Of a stretch of 64,000 nt of DNA, positions 23,031 through 36,600 are shown piece after piece. Position 1 is the stretch's first letter. Each line of letters begins with the position of its first letter. Under the pieces are notes generated by a model. The model did not search any database, had not been told where the DNA came from, and was given only the letters and a program-made list of their open reading frames with translations. Source of the DNA: Istiophorus platypterus (taxonomy: Eukaryota; Chordata; Actinopteri; Istiophoriformes; Istiophoridae); contig CM029111.1 of assembly GCA_016859345.1 (NCBI GenBank), forward strand, positions 14,139,714-14,203,713, given 5' to 3'. Both the position numbers and the translations under genes were made by a program.

Positions 23031-23785
23031 GTAACACCTACGCCAATAAAGACTAGCTGGATATAAGAAAATAAATAAAAAAATACTGATCCCCAGTTCC
23101 ATTGTGTTCAGGAGATTAGCAATTAAACATCACTTAACCGGGATGCAATCCTCTTAAGTGACTGGGTGACTATGATAACCCTTGGCCGGGTGGGGATAAC
23201 ACGCCCAGGGCTTTTCCTCAGTGCAAGACCGGCCCCCAGCAGCAGGGGCACAGTGGATCCTCTGGCCCAGCAGGCCCTAATGAGACTGCTTGAAAGACGG
23301 GGAGAAGGACAGGATATACAGTAAGTAATCCTTTCCACTTGAGCGGTCATTCGACTGGCGGATCTGACAGAAATCCTCTTTTTCCGTCCTCTCTCCCACT
23401 GCCCGGCCAAAAGAAGGGGTTCCCTGTGGGTTTTCTTTTTTTTTTGTTTTTTTTACAGAGATGGACAAATGAGGAAGAGGAAGGCGGGGGGGGGGGTGTG
23501 CAGATTAAAAGATAAAAGCAGAAACAGGGTGAGGATAAACTGTTTGACAGACGGATCGTGCATGTTTTTCTCACCGCGTTCTGAGAGTAATGGGAAAGGA
23601 GTGGAAAAAATAACCAAAGAAAAAACGAGGGGGGAGAACAGGGAGGGAAAACGAGGCGCCGTGCAGCCCGTGGTCGGCATGGCGCTCGCTTGTTTGACCT
23701 TGCAGGGCCTCGGCTCGGGCGAAGTGAGTCAGAGGTTGGGAAACGGCTGAGTTGGTTGCCACAGCATCGAGAACCCGGAAAAAAA

Positions 23786-23834
<49 letters not shown>

Positions 23835-24869
23835 AACTTGCGTTTCGGTTTTCGCTCCAAAGAGCATGTGAGTTAAATAAAAAACAAACAAAAAAACAAC
23901 AACGATCAAACCAGTGGCGTTGCGTTCGCCGGCATCTTTCGACCTGGAACTGGGCTCATCCGTGCCAGGCAGGTCCCCCCCAGTCCCCCTCTCTCTCCCT
24001 GCCCCGCTGTGCGTCCTTCTGCAGCAACAGCGCTGACCTGCTTCCCCAAAGCCCAGCCAGCCGTCCGCCCATGAGGGAAACACGGTAATACATGCGTTAA
24101 GTGTGTCGTGAGAGGGGAATCAAAACAAAACAAAAAAAAAAGAAAAAGAAAAAAAGCATCAACTTTTTCCATCTAATCATGCAAAATTCCCATGTGCATC
24201 AATCCAGAATCATAAATCCATAAGCCCTTCATGCTTTATCTAAAGATTTATCAGAACTTAGCAGCAGTAATGATTAAAATGCTAAAAATAAAACAACAGA
24301 TAGAATCTGGAGGTATTATCCTTCCCTATTGGGCCTATACGGTCGAGTCATTGTGCGCCTACGTTATTCGCGTGGAGGCAGGGCGCGCCGCCCGAGCGGG
24401 AGCCGTTGCCTTGACCTCGTGTGTCTGATGGGGGTTTAATGAGCCGCGGCCTGTCAAGTCGGCCGAAGCCCGGACGCGTCCCGCTGCAGACGCACGCCCC
24501 CGACAAGGTATTGACACCACGAAACGGCCCTGCGCACTCATCTCACCGCGTCCATGGAAGGCAGAGCGCCGGGCGGCCATTAGGGCTGGGGAGGAGTGAG
24601 CTGTTAGCCTGTCACATTAGGCAGCCGCGTCTAATGTCTAATCCAGATGTTATATCAAGTAATCAGTAATTAGCAAAGAATATCTTGTTGCTATAATGCT
24701 ACCTTGAATCTTTAAGCTGTCGTACTTCACGTCTTGACTTATTTGTGCCAGTACTCTGATGAGAGGTTAAACTAAGTAGCTCTTCTCCACTTTTCTCACA
24801 CGGTTTCAATTCAAAACAAAGACTGAAAGTATCCAGACACGCTAGCGGCGCTGCGAGGCTCTACTTAGG

Positions 24870-25400
24870 CTCAGCGATGCTCTGAGCTAAGTGCTAGCGT
24901 CAGCATGCTAACATGCTCAACAATGCTAACATTCTCATGTTTAGCAGGTATATCATTTACCGCGTTTACTGTCTTAGTTTGGCGTGTTTGCATGCTATCA
25001 GCCGCTACTACCCGATAAAAAGAGAAGCTGGGGCTGATGGGAATTGTATGCCTGCCCCTAAATATATTACGGTTCCTTCTGAAGGAGAACGGGAATGTCT
25101 GTACCGGATGTCATGGCAGTCTATCCAGTGGCCGTTGAGTTATTTCACCAATAAAAACGTCAACCTCATGATGGCTTAGAAAAAGACCCAGGTGACCATA
25201 GTAGACATTGGAACTCATCAGATGGAACCTGTGAATGTCTGTAAATAACTTCACGGAAAATACATCAGAGAGCTGCTGAGATATTTCAGCCCGGACCCAA
25301 AATGGTGGAATGACTAACGGGCCAACATCGCCATCCCTAGAGCCACACTGCTAGCCACAGAGCTAGCATGGCTAGAAACAATATATATCGCTCCAGGTTA
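24870..25400. repeat. Dispersed fish repeat with GCTAACATGCTAA core
   Basis: Begins with AGTGCTAGCGTCAGCATGCTAAC and ATGTTTAGCAGGTAT, continues with GAATGTCTGTACCGGATGTCATGGCAGTC, and then GTTGAGTTATTTCACC..AAAACGTCAACCTCATGATGG. This block order is familiar from repeats spread through percomorph genomes. It has no coding capacity worth annotating. Ends are approximate. Confidence 0.6.
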
Positions 25401-27279
25401 AGTAATATACAGAGAGGGGGACACAGTATACAGATTCAAGGAAGTTCAGCCCTATAAAAAGAATGCTCTATTGAGATTTCTGACCTTTAGGTCAGGAAAG
25501 AGCTGACCAGTACATATCCTATTTCACCAGTGACCAGCTCGGGATCTCTACGGCTTGTAACCCCGGCCTTCCAGTGTAATTTCAAACCAAAGCAATCTGT
25601 CAATGGCAAAACACACATCCTCTCGACTTGGAAGCTATTCTTGGAGGTCATTTTTCTCATTTCCTCACCATATCTGTTTATTCAGTAAGCATAAAGCATA
25701 TGCTTGAGGCTATTATGACTCAGTGTATAGTATAAACAGCTGTGCCACTCAGTGTTCTCTGCTTGAAATATGCCTTTTTCGCCCTGAACTACATAAATAC
25801 TCATGCTTGTATTAACCAGAGAACATTCATTGTTATTAATTAACCAAAGTAATTATCTTTTTCCACTAAAGACAGTCCAACTGTAATTTAAATGTCATCT
25901 TAACAAATTTAACATCCCAACGGCTGCACCGTAATAATACCTCACGGTGCAGTAGTGGTAATGCTAAGATTTCAGGTCCTTTGCAATTAAATTCTTCCCA
26001 TTGATTAGTCTAAAAAAGCCGGAGCAATTTTTCTCCTGGCAGGTCATAGTCACGAGTGAAATATCTTTATTACAGGACAAATTAACTAAGCGGATATTTC
26101 AGGATGGATCTTGAGGGTATTAATATATTAAAGTTACACAGATGAGGTTCGCCACGAAGCTCAATAATTCAAAGTCAAAGTGAAGCAACGAATCAAGGAC
26201 AAGAGGGAATAGAACTTGACATTGGGCTGGAGAGCGTCTTGAAAGACCTTCAGGAGAAGGGTGTGACCAAAACACATTAATTAAGACGAGTGAATAATTG
26301 AATTGCTCCGTAAAAAGTAACTCTGGCAAGGCTAAGAAAACAAACACAACTCATCCTGACAGATGTGCGCGGCAGGTCGAAGTCCACGGCGCACACACTT
26401 CCATTCGAAACGGCACTTAAAAACAGTTTCATCAACCAAAAAGATGTTAGCTATGACTTTCAACTCCATCTTGGCAGCCTCGACAGCCATTCTAACATCC
26501 CCCTCATATCAATAACACGAGTGAGGCTTTACAGAGGAAGCAGTGACTGTCAGCTCTCATGATCCTCCCCATGTTCCTGATGTCTATCTAGATGCCGGCC
26601 CTCATCCCCATCAAAGCCATCTCTCAGCTGGTAGATCGCTCCCTGACATAATCGGCTTTGACCACAGCAGAGTTCGTTAAACTTCAGCGAAGCGGAGGAA
26701 CTTTTTAACACAATCGGCTTCTGCCGTGAGATGTTGCCCTGATCTCACTCGGATGGTCTCGGTCTGATTGTCCTGTCTGGTAAATTTTCATCTCACCGAG
26801 CAGCTCCTCTGCACTCCCAAAGGCTCCGGTTGGGTTGACTTGGCGGAGCCACGCTTTTGCTCCGTTGTCCGCATTCTGTTTCCGCTCTAAATGAGGTCTA
26901 TGATAATGAAATTAGCCTGTCAAATTAGCTCAGCTAGAATGCTCTATAAATCTATGTAAGTTTATCTGGTATTTTATGCATGCACGGTTGCTGCACATCC
27001 TACCTTTGCAAGAGTGCATTTGGTCAAGTTCAAGATAGCAATCAACGGTAGACAGGGGACAGTATAAATAATAGATTTGAAATGATTAGATTTAAAATTA
27101 CATTTATAACTTTTGTTTATTCGGATTATTTGATCCAAAGAAAATTAACTGTCAATAATTTTTTGTAACCAAGTCATCGTTTAAGTCATTCATAAAGGGA
27201 AATAACCGAACATTATCTCTATCAAGTTTCTTATGTATGAGGATTTGCTGCTCTTCTGTCTTTATTTCACTGCAAACTG

Positions 27280-28220
27280 AAATAGGCTTGTAACGAATCG
27301 TTTTTCCATTATCAATCAATCTCGTGATTATTTTTCCAATTAATAAATTAAGTAATGTGTCTATAAAATGTAAAAAAAACAAAACAAAACAAGACAATTG
27401 CAAAGGAGACATCTATTAATTTTACACATGACATTTGACAAATTGGAACCTGCAGCTGATGGCATATTTAACTATAAAAATGACTGACATGATTAACTGA
27501 TCCCTAAAACAGTTTCTGATTACTTACACTGATTAACCAATTGATTAATGGACTAATCACTTTAGCTATAAATTGAATATTTTGAAGTCTCGACCAATCG
27601 GTTGGACCAAACAAGCGATTTGGAGACGCTACGTTCAGCTCAGTGAATGTGAGATGGGCCTTTTTCATTATCTGTACAATTTTTCACAATGAACGACTTT
27701 ATATTAAGAAAAAAAGAGTTGCTAATTGCTGATGAAAATGAACCATAGTAGCAGTCCTAAATAATACAAAATAAAGTGTCGATTTGTATTTAAATCTTTT
27801 AAATTTTCATGGACTAATTACTGGTGAAATACTTTATCAAAAGACACATAATTTGATGGGAAAGTATTACAATGGGCTGCCACTGTTTTTTTTTCATTAT
27901 CAGTTACTGATTAATCAAAACAGTAGTGTTGTTGATTGATTAATCATTTGGTTTAAAAATGTTATAAAGTGAAAAATGACCAGAACAGTTTCCTAAAGTT
28001 GAGGATGATGTCTTCACTTGTGTTGTTTTGTCCAACTAACAGTCCAAAACCCAAACATATTAAATCTACTATCACATACGACAAAGAAAACCAGCAAATT
28101 CTCACAATTGAGAAGCTACAAACAGTGGAATGTCAGGCATTTTTGCTTGAAAAATGAATATTAATCAAAATAGTCTTAGTTGCAGATCAATCAATTTTCT
28201 GTCAATCAACTGATTAATCG
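27280..28220. repeat. AT-rich dispersed fish repeats (two adjacent copies)
   Basis: At 27870-28220 the order is TGATTAATCA, AAAATGTTATAAAGTGAAAAATGACCAG, CTTCACTTGTGTTGTTTTGTCC, AACCAGCAAATTCTCACAATTGAGAAGCT and TCAATCAACTGATTAATCGA. This is the same family as 6190-6440, in the same or reversed order. A more decayed stretch at about 27280-27620 carries similar ATTAACTGATT and AATCGATT-like ends. Confidence 0.6.
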
Positions 28221-29079
28221 AGTGTTTGTGTGTCACATTAACCACCATTCATTTTGAATTTAGCCTATGATACAGCTTAAATCTAAGCATAAAAATTATC
28301 CAACTTTCAAAACCTTTCCACCGATGATGTTAGCAACAAAAATGAATGAAAATCTTGGACGCACTAGTTGAAAAGGTGAGGAAAACAAACACTTGGGTTG
28401 AAAGCATCTCACACATCAAACACCGAGCTCATCTCTTCCCTCTAACCTGTAGTGAAATGCTGCTAATCTTACAGCATCCTCCCACGGTTGGTGTTGGAGG
28501 TCAGCCAAGTGAAGCATCTTAAATAACCGGTGACCTTAAATTCAACCGAGCTAACAGACTGGTGGCGCGGCGGACAGACGGAAAACGCACGAGAGCGTTC
28601 TCTCCCGGCTGCGACTTCGACCGCCTCATCTTGATATCTGTGCCCTGACCTCTCCCTCCGAACTGTCACACCAAACTGTGCAAGCGACGCGGGGTGTGCT
28701 AAAGCTCCCTGATGCTCACTCACTTTCAAATCTAGGGCACGGGAGTGCTCGACACAAAACAGACAACAGTGGCAGATTTAAAAATAAAAGATTAAATGCT
28801 TGTGGGTTGAAGACCACAAAATATCGTCCCCTGTCATGCACGGCGCCGCAGACACACACGTAAACATTTTACTCCCCTACACGCTCAATAAAAACTCAAT
28901 ATGGGAAAAAGCTGATAAGAATACATAGAATGAAAAGCACACTCGCTATTCTCTGCACGCCATCAATAAATCCAAAATCTATTCCATTGTGTGATTTTAT
29001 TAAAGCTGCTCTTGTGTTGACTGGATATAAAGGGGCTTAGTGTAAGATTACAACATAGTTGAGCACTGGAGTGACACCG

Positions 29080-29181
<102 letters not shown>

Positions 29182-30896
29182 GACAGGATAACACCGGCTC
29201 AGTGATGTTCCCTTCGGTGAAAAACGTATCTTTAACGTCACAGGATCAAGGTCAAGGCGGGAGAGGGGGCCACCTTAGTAGGGCATGTAGTGTTGTGTAC
29301 ACTCTGCTCTTCTGAGGAGCACCACTGTGACAACAGGTCCTCTGACTCAGTCTGACAGGACACATTACACCCCTCGCTGAGACCACAGACGAGCTCTCAT
29401 CGGGAAGGGGGAGCAGTTTAATTAAACAGAGCAGATCGGCTCCTCGGCGTTGACGACGGGTAAGAAGGAGAAGGAGAGAAATGAGAGAAGCAGGGTGAAA
29501 TTAGGAAATCGAAAGTGGATGATACGGAAAGTAGTGCCGGCCCTTAAATGGAGTAAAATAGTGGAATGGACACAGGGAAGGCTGCTGTAACCTTATGAAA
29601 GAATGGCTGAAATCATAATAAAAAAAATAATAAATTATTCATGAGGAAGTAGAGGGGAGGCTCAGTTCACTATAATGAGCATTTTTGTGAGGTCACAGTT
29701 TGGTAACCTAAGCAGGCCTTCAAGTGTGCGTGTACATATTTGTGTGTGTGTCTGTGTGTGTGTGTCAGTGTGTGTGTGTGCGTGCGTGCGTGCGTGAGGT
29801 GTTGGAGAGATACTGCTGATTCAGTAGGGATGGGTGAAGGTGACCCTTGCCTGCTCCTGCTGCCTGTCTTACCACCTGATATTGATCCAAATTGTCCAAA
29901 TCAGATCTGACTCAAGGATACATGGCTTTGTTGCATTCTTGACATTTCAAATATGGCACTGTGCAAATTGTAACTCCACACACACTATCATTGATTGGCT
30001 ATTGATTCTTCACCTACGTCGGAGTCTAACCACTTAACGGCGGCTTATCCTATTTTTGAATCGAACCTCGGCGTATGTGCTAAGAAGGGACAGCAAGCGA
30101 TTGGGCCCAGGATGGGAATGTTGTTGAAATTTCATATCAGACTCAACGCGAACTGTTGAGAACTAAGAATAGAGCAGGCTACGACCGCAGAATCCAAATG
30201 TGGTGGCTGGGAGCAAAGGTTTGGACCACAGATGGGTGAATGTGCCTGCGTAGCCCTGCCATGTCAAGGGTAAACTGCCTCGCACACACTGCACACAGAA
30301 GACAGCCCACACACAAGCACACACGCACTTTGTTTTCACCACACCTTAAAACATCAGCATGAATATGCATGACGCCGAAGGACACGGGAGCTACATAATT
30401 AGACAATCAACAATTCCCAGATGACAAGCATTACTACAACGGGGGTGGGTGGGGGAGATACACCTCACTCCATCCTCATCCTCCCCTCTTCTTAGCAGTG
30501 AAAGCGGAGACATGTCGGTCGGTCGACATGCATTTCCACTTACTGGCGTCTCAAACTTTGGCCTGGGAGTTGAAATCAGAGGGGGGACGGACGCAGGGTG
30601 AAACCCGAAGGCTTTGCTCAGTTAAGGTGCAAAAACAGGTGCTGGGCTGAGGTTGGGATGAGACCGAAGAATAACAAACAGTGGGAGGACCAGGAGCAGC
30701 GCCAGAGCATGTTTGGACAGTCTAACGGAGAGTCTCTTCTTCTCTTCCGGCGAATTAATGATTCATAATAACAGCATAACCTTGACTATTCTGCAAACCC
30801 AGAGCAATGTACACTATTGAGTCAGGGTCAGGCATCCATCACTTCCAAACAAGCTCCCCCTATCAAGCAGGGACACACCCTAAACAAACAAGCAAC

Positions 30897-30935
<39 letters not shown>

Positions 30936-31460
30936 AGAGATATGGAGGCACAGTCCTGCACACTTGCATGCACACACACACACACACACACACACTTGGC
31001 TGTGAACTACAAGGTGCGTTTTTGCAAGTCAGTCTATTTCTCATGGCAGAGCGAGCACAGGTGCAATGAATATGGGATTCTGATTGCATTTCATTAGGGC
31101 AATTTATAAAGCAGGAGATTGGAAAAGTGTGTGTGTTCGTGTGTGTGTGTGGGGGGGGGGGGTCGTGGCAACATCATAGATTAACAAAAAGGTTTCAACT
31201 AACTTTTCAGATCTAAACAGGAGCTCATTTACATAAACACACCCGCGCGCGCACACACACACACACGCATACCACCTGCTGTTAAAGCAGATAAACTTCA
31301 TCTGTCAAACTGACGCTCTTATCCCAGCGATCTGTTACCATCAACACAAACCCACATTCTTCACTCACTCCTACACACACACACACGCAAACACACACAC
31401 ACACATAAACAAGCACTGGCTGACTGGTTTACATGCACACACTCTCCCTCATTCACTCCC

Positions 31461-31462
31461 TT

Positions 31463-31535
<73 letters not shown>
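31461..31535. repeat. (TC)n-(CA)n compound microsatellite
   Basis: A TC array switches abruptly to a CA array of about 45 bases. Confidence 0.95.
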
Positions 31536-31538
<3 letters not shown>

Positions 31539-31964
31539 CTACACACGCGTGCGCGCGCGGGCACTTGGGTTACACACAACAGATTCTCAGATTTCTCACG
31601 TTTAGGGAAAGAAAAAAAAAAAAGAGATACCGACCTGCCTTGGCGCTGACACACACACATCCTCTTCAAGCAGTTCAGCCTTTCAAAGAGGATCCGTTTA
31701 AACGCGTCTATATACATTGACCCGACTGAGGTTGAATAATAAGCTTGTACTTTAAATAATGAGGAGTTGTTTGATTAAAATTAATTTTTTAAAAAAAGGA
31801 GACGCCCGGTGTGTGACTTGAAAAAAATAATAACAATAATAAAGCAGCGTGGGAATTCAGTGATGAAGAGACGGTGCCACCGTATCCCCAAAGAAAGTCA
31901 GAGACGATGCGCACGGCGGACGGGATATTTGGACTCTAGTGATGCTCTGAGAGCTGTGGTGATC

Positions 31965-32066
31965 TTGTAGAGAGGGAGAGAGAGAGAGAGGAGAGGAGAG
32001 AGGGAGAGAGAGAGAGGGAGAGAGGGAGAGAGGGAGAAAACACACACACACACACACACACACAAT
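31965..32066. repeat. (GA)n-(CA)n compound microsatellite
   Basis: GAGAGAGG units of about 70 bases are followed by a 25-base CA array. It flanks the NotI-type GCGGCCGC at about 32083 that begins a CpG-richer stretch. Confidence 0.95.
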
Positions 32067-32079
32067 CGGGCAAATCTGA

Positions 32080-32650
32080 CAGCGGCCGCTTATAAATTTA
32101 GCAGCTGCTGCACCGCTATAGGCAACGCAGCCCGGAGGATGGATAAAATGTCAGGGTCAGAGACGTGTCGTGTTAACTTGTGCAGACTCGACTCTTTTGC
32201 ATATCGAACAATTTTTTTTTTTTATTATTAAAAAATCGACTTTAAATTCGACTAGGAAGAATTTCTTACCGTCATGTTCGCTTTTTCCCCCTCTCTCTCT
32301 CTCTCTCTCCCTCTCCCTCTCTCTCCTCCTCGCCAGATCCTCCCCGCACTGGTCCTCCTTTCGGGCGGGTTAATTACTTACGGACACATAATATGGTTGT
32401 TTCTGTCACAGGCGGTCCGGGAGAAAAGACTAAACGTCGGTACCATCGATCCGAACGGGCTTAGGTGCCATCGAGCCGCGGGCGCGGTGCTTTCAGGGCG
32501 CGGGAGCGTCAATTGCCGAAGATCAGATCAGATCAGATCAGATCAGATTAGATTAGATTAGATATAGGCTTTTGCTGTCCGGTAGAAAGTGTGGCTGGGT
32601 TTTCGTGCTGCCTGCTCCTCCGGGGGCACTTTAGCGGGAGAGAAAACTGT
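32080..32650. promoter_or_regulatory. CpG-richer stretch, candidate distal MAGI promoter
   Basis: Has GCGGCCGC, GCCATCGAGCCGCGGGCGCGG and GGGCGCGGGAGCG in a short interval, a (CT)n array at about 32287-32327, and a pentamer array at 32521-32561. It lies 0.8 kb from the gpkow exon. It could be a divergent promoter region serving the MAGI gene, which would give a very large first intron. Inference only. Confidence 0.3.
32521..32564. repeat. Pentamer tandem repeat GATCA changing to GATTA
   Basis: Five GATCA-type units are followed by about four GATTA units, differing by one C-to-T step. A small local curiosity without evident function. Confidence 0.9.
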
Positions 32651-33299
32651 GATTAAAAGGTAAAAAAAATAAAATGAGGAGGTTTATCTTTGGGAAGTTG
32701 AGACGCGCGGAGGGGAGGGAATAAAAAGAGTTAAAAAGTACCGCCCCTTATTATCCTCAACAGTCTCCTACCTGCATCGGCAGCATCACTTTTCGCTTAC
32801 GAGTAACAACCTGGGCCTCAAAGCGTGAGAACCAGATTGAAACGGGAGTTTTCAAAAGACCCATTTGCAAGGTCACGGATCTTAAGGTTATAAAGCTGTA
32901 AATTTAGTTTATGAGTAAACTTAAATGGGCCCTTCAGGGGCTGAACCGGCCCTAATGCTGCAGGCATCATTTTGGGCATAATCTATGGGCCTGTCACCCT
33001 GAACGCACCTATAATTCCTGCTTTTCAATAACAGAAATACAAAAAATTTAAAAGAAAGAAAGGAAGGAAGGGCCCTTGCAATTTTGCAAAAAATCTACGA
33101 AGGAAATTAAGAAAATTGGAATAAATTCTGCAATAAACGTAAAATGTGCACAAAAATGTAAATATTTGCAACGACAGTTCTGACAGTCAAGTCTAACATT
33201 CTTGATTTAATTGAGTATTATCGAGGACACACAAGTTTTTTTGCCTTTTATGTGTAGATATATGTAAACAGTGTTTCCTCCGCTGTAACGAAACGACTA

Positions 33300-33455
33300 C
33301 GTCTAAACGCTGCCAACGGGTCGTTGTACCTTTAATTCTGACGCACGACGGGAATTGTAGTCATCAGCGACGACGGGCGCGTATCAAATTTGACTAAACA
33401 AAACTACGATGACCAGAATCCCTTTCTCCTCTACTTCTGTCGGTTACAAACAATA
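33300..33455 (+). promoter_or_regulatory. gpkow proximal promoter with ZNF143-type motifs
   Basis: At 33349-33361 the minus strand reads ACTACAATTCCCG, a full match to ACTAYRNNNCCCR, the promoter motif tied to ZNF143/THAP11. At 33403-33415 the plus strand reads ACTACGATGACCA followed by GAATCCC, one mismatch to the same core with the extended CAGAATnC part. No TATA box is seen. The pair, pointing in opposite directions within 70 bases of the start codon, fits a broad housekeeping promoter. Confidence 0.65.
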
Positions 33456-33648
33456 ATGGCGTCGCACGGAGAAGACACGGGCGCCCCAGAGTCTGCCGCT
33501 TCTGGGGAGCAGGGGAGAGAAAAACGGCCGCAGTGTCGTTTGGTTTTACTAAAACTGTTAGCAAATTTAAACCTCCCGTTGGCGACGCCGCGACCAAGAG
33601 AGATGACAGAGATTACCTGACCGGAATCGATAGAAACGAGTTGCAAAG
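33456..33648 (+). CDS. gpkow: gpkow exon 1 with apparent frameshift
   Basis: ATGGCGTCG at 33456 opens a frame beginning MASHGEDTGAPES. The conserved GPKOW sequence (AAVSFGFTK, then DYLTGIDRNELQ) is encoded from about 33527 in another frame, which has a stop at 33410 and no ATG. The switch falls at a run of five A at 33520-33524; a run of six would put both parts in one frame. This is most simply a sequencing or assembly slip, or a real allele with a different start. Confidence 0.85.
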
Positions 33649-36600
33649 GTAGGCTTCGTATGCTAATGCTAGCTAATTTTTAGCTAGTTTTATACATTAG
33701 CTTTAACGTAACTGTACCGTTTCCATGAGGACGTAAGTAACTAGCAATTAGGTTCTGATGTGTTGTAGCAAATGAGAAATATGTGTACGAGTCATTCGGC
33801 CTCGGTAAATAAATTTTATTTTGAAAAAGGCCCGCCGGGTACCTGCTCTCTCGCTAAGTTCCGTTTTGTCGTGCAGTTCAAAACCATCCGAGAAGCCCAA
33901 AGAGCTCATCATCCCTCTGATCCAGAAGAACCGCTGGCACAGACCGGACCGAGCGGGCCAGAGCGAGGAGGGTGGAGGCAGAAGACAGGAAACAGCCCAA
34001 AGCAATGACTCTGTGGAGTCTCAGGCTGTCAAAGAGCTCATTGAAGGTATGCAAATGGTTGGTGACCCCTGGCCACATTGCAGATGTTGTTGATTTTTGA
34101 AGCGAAAAGAGGAAAGTACAACCCCTGCAGCAACACACGTTAGCATAATTTAACATTGGATGGGTGGAGGGAAGAATGGATTCTGCCAAATATCAGCAAA
34201 TTCTGCACGCACATTTCATGGAGTCAGCCAAGAAAGTAAAACTGGAAAAAGGCTGTGCCCTACTACAGGACAATGATCTAAAAAGCAAATCTCAAAATCC
34301 ACCACAAACTAGTTTGAGAGACACAAACTGAACGGCTCCCACAGTCTCCTGGTTGGAACATCTTTGAAAATCAGGAGAGTAGAACTTAAACATGCTGTGT
34401 GTGCAAGACAATCCGAAAATATCTCAGAACCTGGAGTGATCTACTGGAAGAGTGGAAGATACTCGCTGAATCAATCATGTCCCTATGAAACACTGACTAA
34501 GTATTGTCACAATACCTTTTTGTTTTTCTTCTATTTCTTAGTTTCATGAAATAAGAAGTAGCAGTGCATTAATATTTAAAGAAATTATCTTTTGTGTTGT
34601 CTGCTGCAGGGATTGTACTTACTTCTATTCCCTTCAAAAATAAACAAATTTTATAATTTAGCCAAACCTTTGCTTACAACTGTACATGGAGGGCATAGTT
34701 TAGTGTGTGTAGATTTGTATTGCATGCTTTTTAGGCAGTCTGAGGGAATTGATAGCTCCTTATACTTATCTAACTTATGTTCATAGATTCACGGAGGCAG
34801 CTCGACCAGTGGCAGAATGGCTCAGAGTCAAAACCCAACCTGAACCTAAGCATCCCCTTGTTGATGCAAAACAAAGTACCCGAGGGCTTTGAGGATGGAG
34901 ACCACGTAAAGGTGGATCTGCGGCCTGAATCTGTAAGTATGGAGACAAACACAGAGACAGATATTCACTCTTTTTCAGTGGTTGGGTCAGAAAATTTCTT
35001 GATGTGATATTTTGGATGAAGTTTTGTAGACACGGTGCACGAAAAAAAAAATCTTTCCAGCAGACTTTTTGAAGGCAAGAGAAACATAATATCCAGTGTT
35101 TTTGCCACTTTTTTCGTGTGTTTTTGTTGTTCTTGAGACATTGCATCGTGATCTTTCCACTGCAGCGGCATTGGAGTAATTCATTAATTTCAAAATTAGC
35201 ATTATATTTTTAGCGTTAGGTGAACTAGAGAGCACAGCTTTTATTTAGTAAGCTTTCTACTGTTGTTGTTTACCTGCCTTGCTCAAATGCATTTGCATAG
35301 TACTTTCTTTGAGCACTGAGTGGCTCTCGAGCCATTAATTAATTGTGATTCCTTTTTAACATATGAGACGGTCTGGTATCAGATTACAAAATAATCTGCT
35401 AAAGAGGCATTTCAGTGAGCATATGAAAATTCCTGACAGAACAAAATGTCTGGTGGACTGGCTACTTGAAATTTGAGTGTGTGAAAGTGCTGACTGTCAG
35501 CTGAGTAGAATAACACCCTGTGTGCATACACAGTTGTGCGCATGTGTATGGATATGGAGGACTTTGTCAGTACAGTAAGGCCTTGGTTGCAGACAGACTT
35601 CCGCATTCTCCCCAGAGACATAAAGGTAACCAATCAGAGCTCTCTCTGTTTCTTTCCATCAGAGGCCTCGCACGCCTCATCACTGTCATCCCATTTGTGC
35701 ACTCCGTGACTTCAGATGTGACTGTCAGAGCATGAGCGTCGGGGGGGGGCGTGCTCGCCGTGGCCCCAAGCTCATTTTAATGCAGCCCGGCCTGTGAGAG
35801 TTGGGTCTCGGCATCCCCTCAGAGGGAAGCCTTCAGTGGAGAGAGAGAGAGATGAGCAGGGCTACTGCTCCATGAGGGCTGCTGCCGCCCGGTGATTTTA
35901 GTCAGCCAAGGCTGAGTCTGACAGCCTGGAGCTAAAAGGCTGAGTAAGACCGACATCGCAAACGGCTTCCCACTGTCAGTTGGCACAAACAGTTTTCTTG
36001 TGTGTATGTGTGTGTGTTTGGAATTCAGAGATTACATAAGCACCTCATTTAAGGGCATGTTTTTAATGCAGGCTCTGGTTTTTATTTTTCTTTGATTGTT
36101 TGAGCTTTTAATGTATGTCAAATATATAATATCTCTTTGTATTTGTCAGTCAACGGAGGCAGATTATGAGACCATTCCTGTTGAGGCTTATGGACTCGCT
36201 ATGCTGAAGGGGATGGGCTGGAAGAAAGGGGAAGGCATTGGACGGACCTTTAAACAGTAAGTAACAAACCGACCCCTTGCTTTTGCATTTCCTCTGCTAA
36301 TTGAATTTTATGCTGAACTAACACCTCTGTGTAGGACAGATTTGAGCTTAAAGAATTTGAGCTGAAAAAATAGTCTACATACAGAAAATTAATTGGCACC
36401 AATTTTGGTAATCACTTAATTGCTTAATTAGTTTAATCAGGAAAATATGCAAAAATATTTTAGCCTAAGCTTCTCAAATGTGAGGATTTGCTCCTTTTCT
36501 CAGATTTATATCTTTGTAAGGTGAATATCTTTGAGTTTCGGCCTGTTGGTCGTAGGATACAAAATCTTTGAAGAGATTACCATGAGCTCTCAGAAAATTG

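Noticed and set aside
24231..24669. Short frames in the 24.3-24.6 kb CpG-rich stretch
   Set aside because: No domain, and no splice link to the MAGI start codon that can be shown from sequence. Kept only as a promoter candidate.
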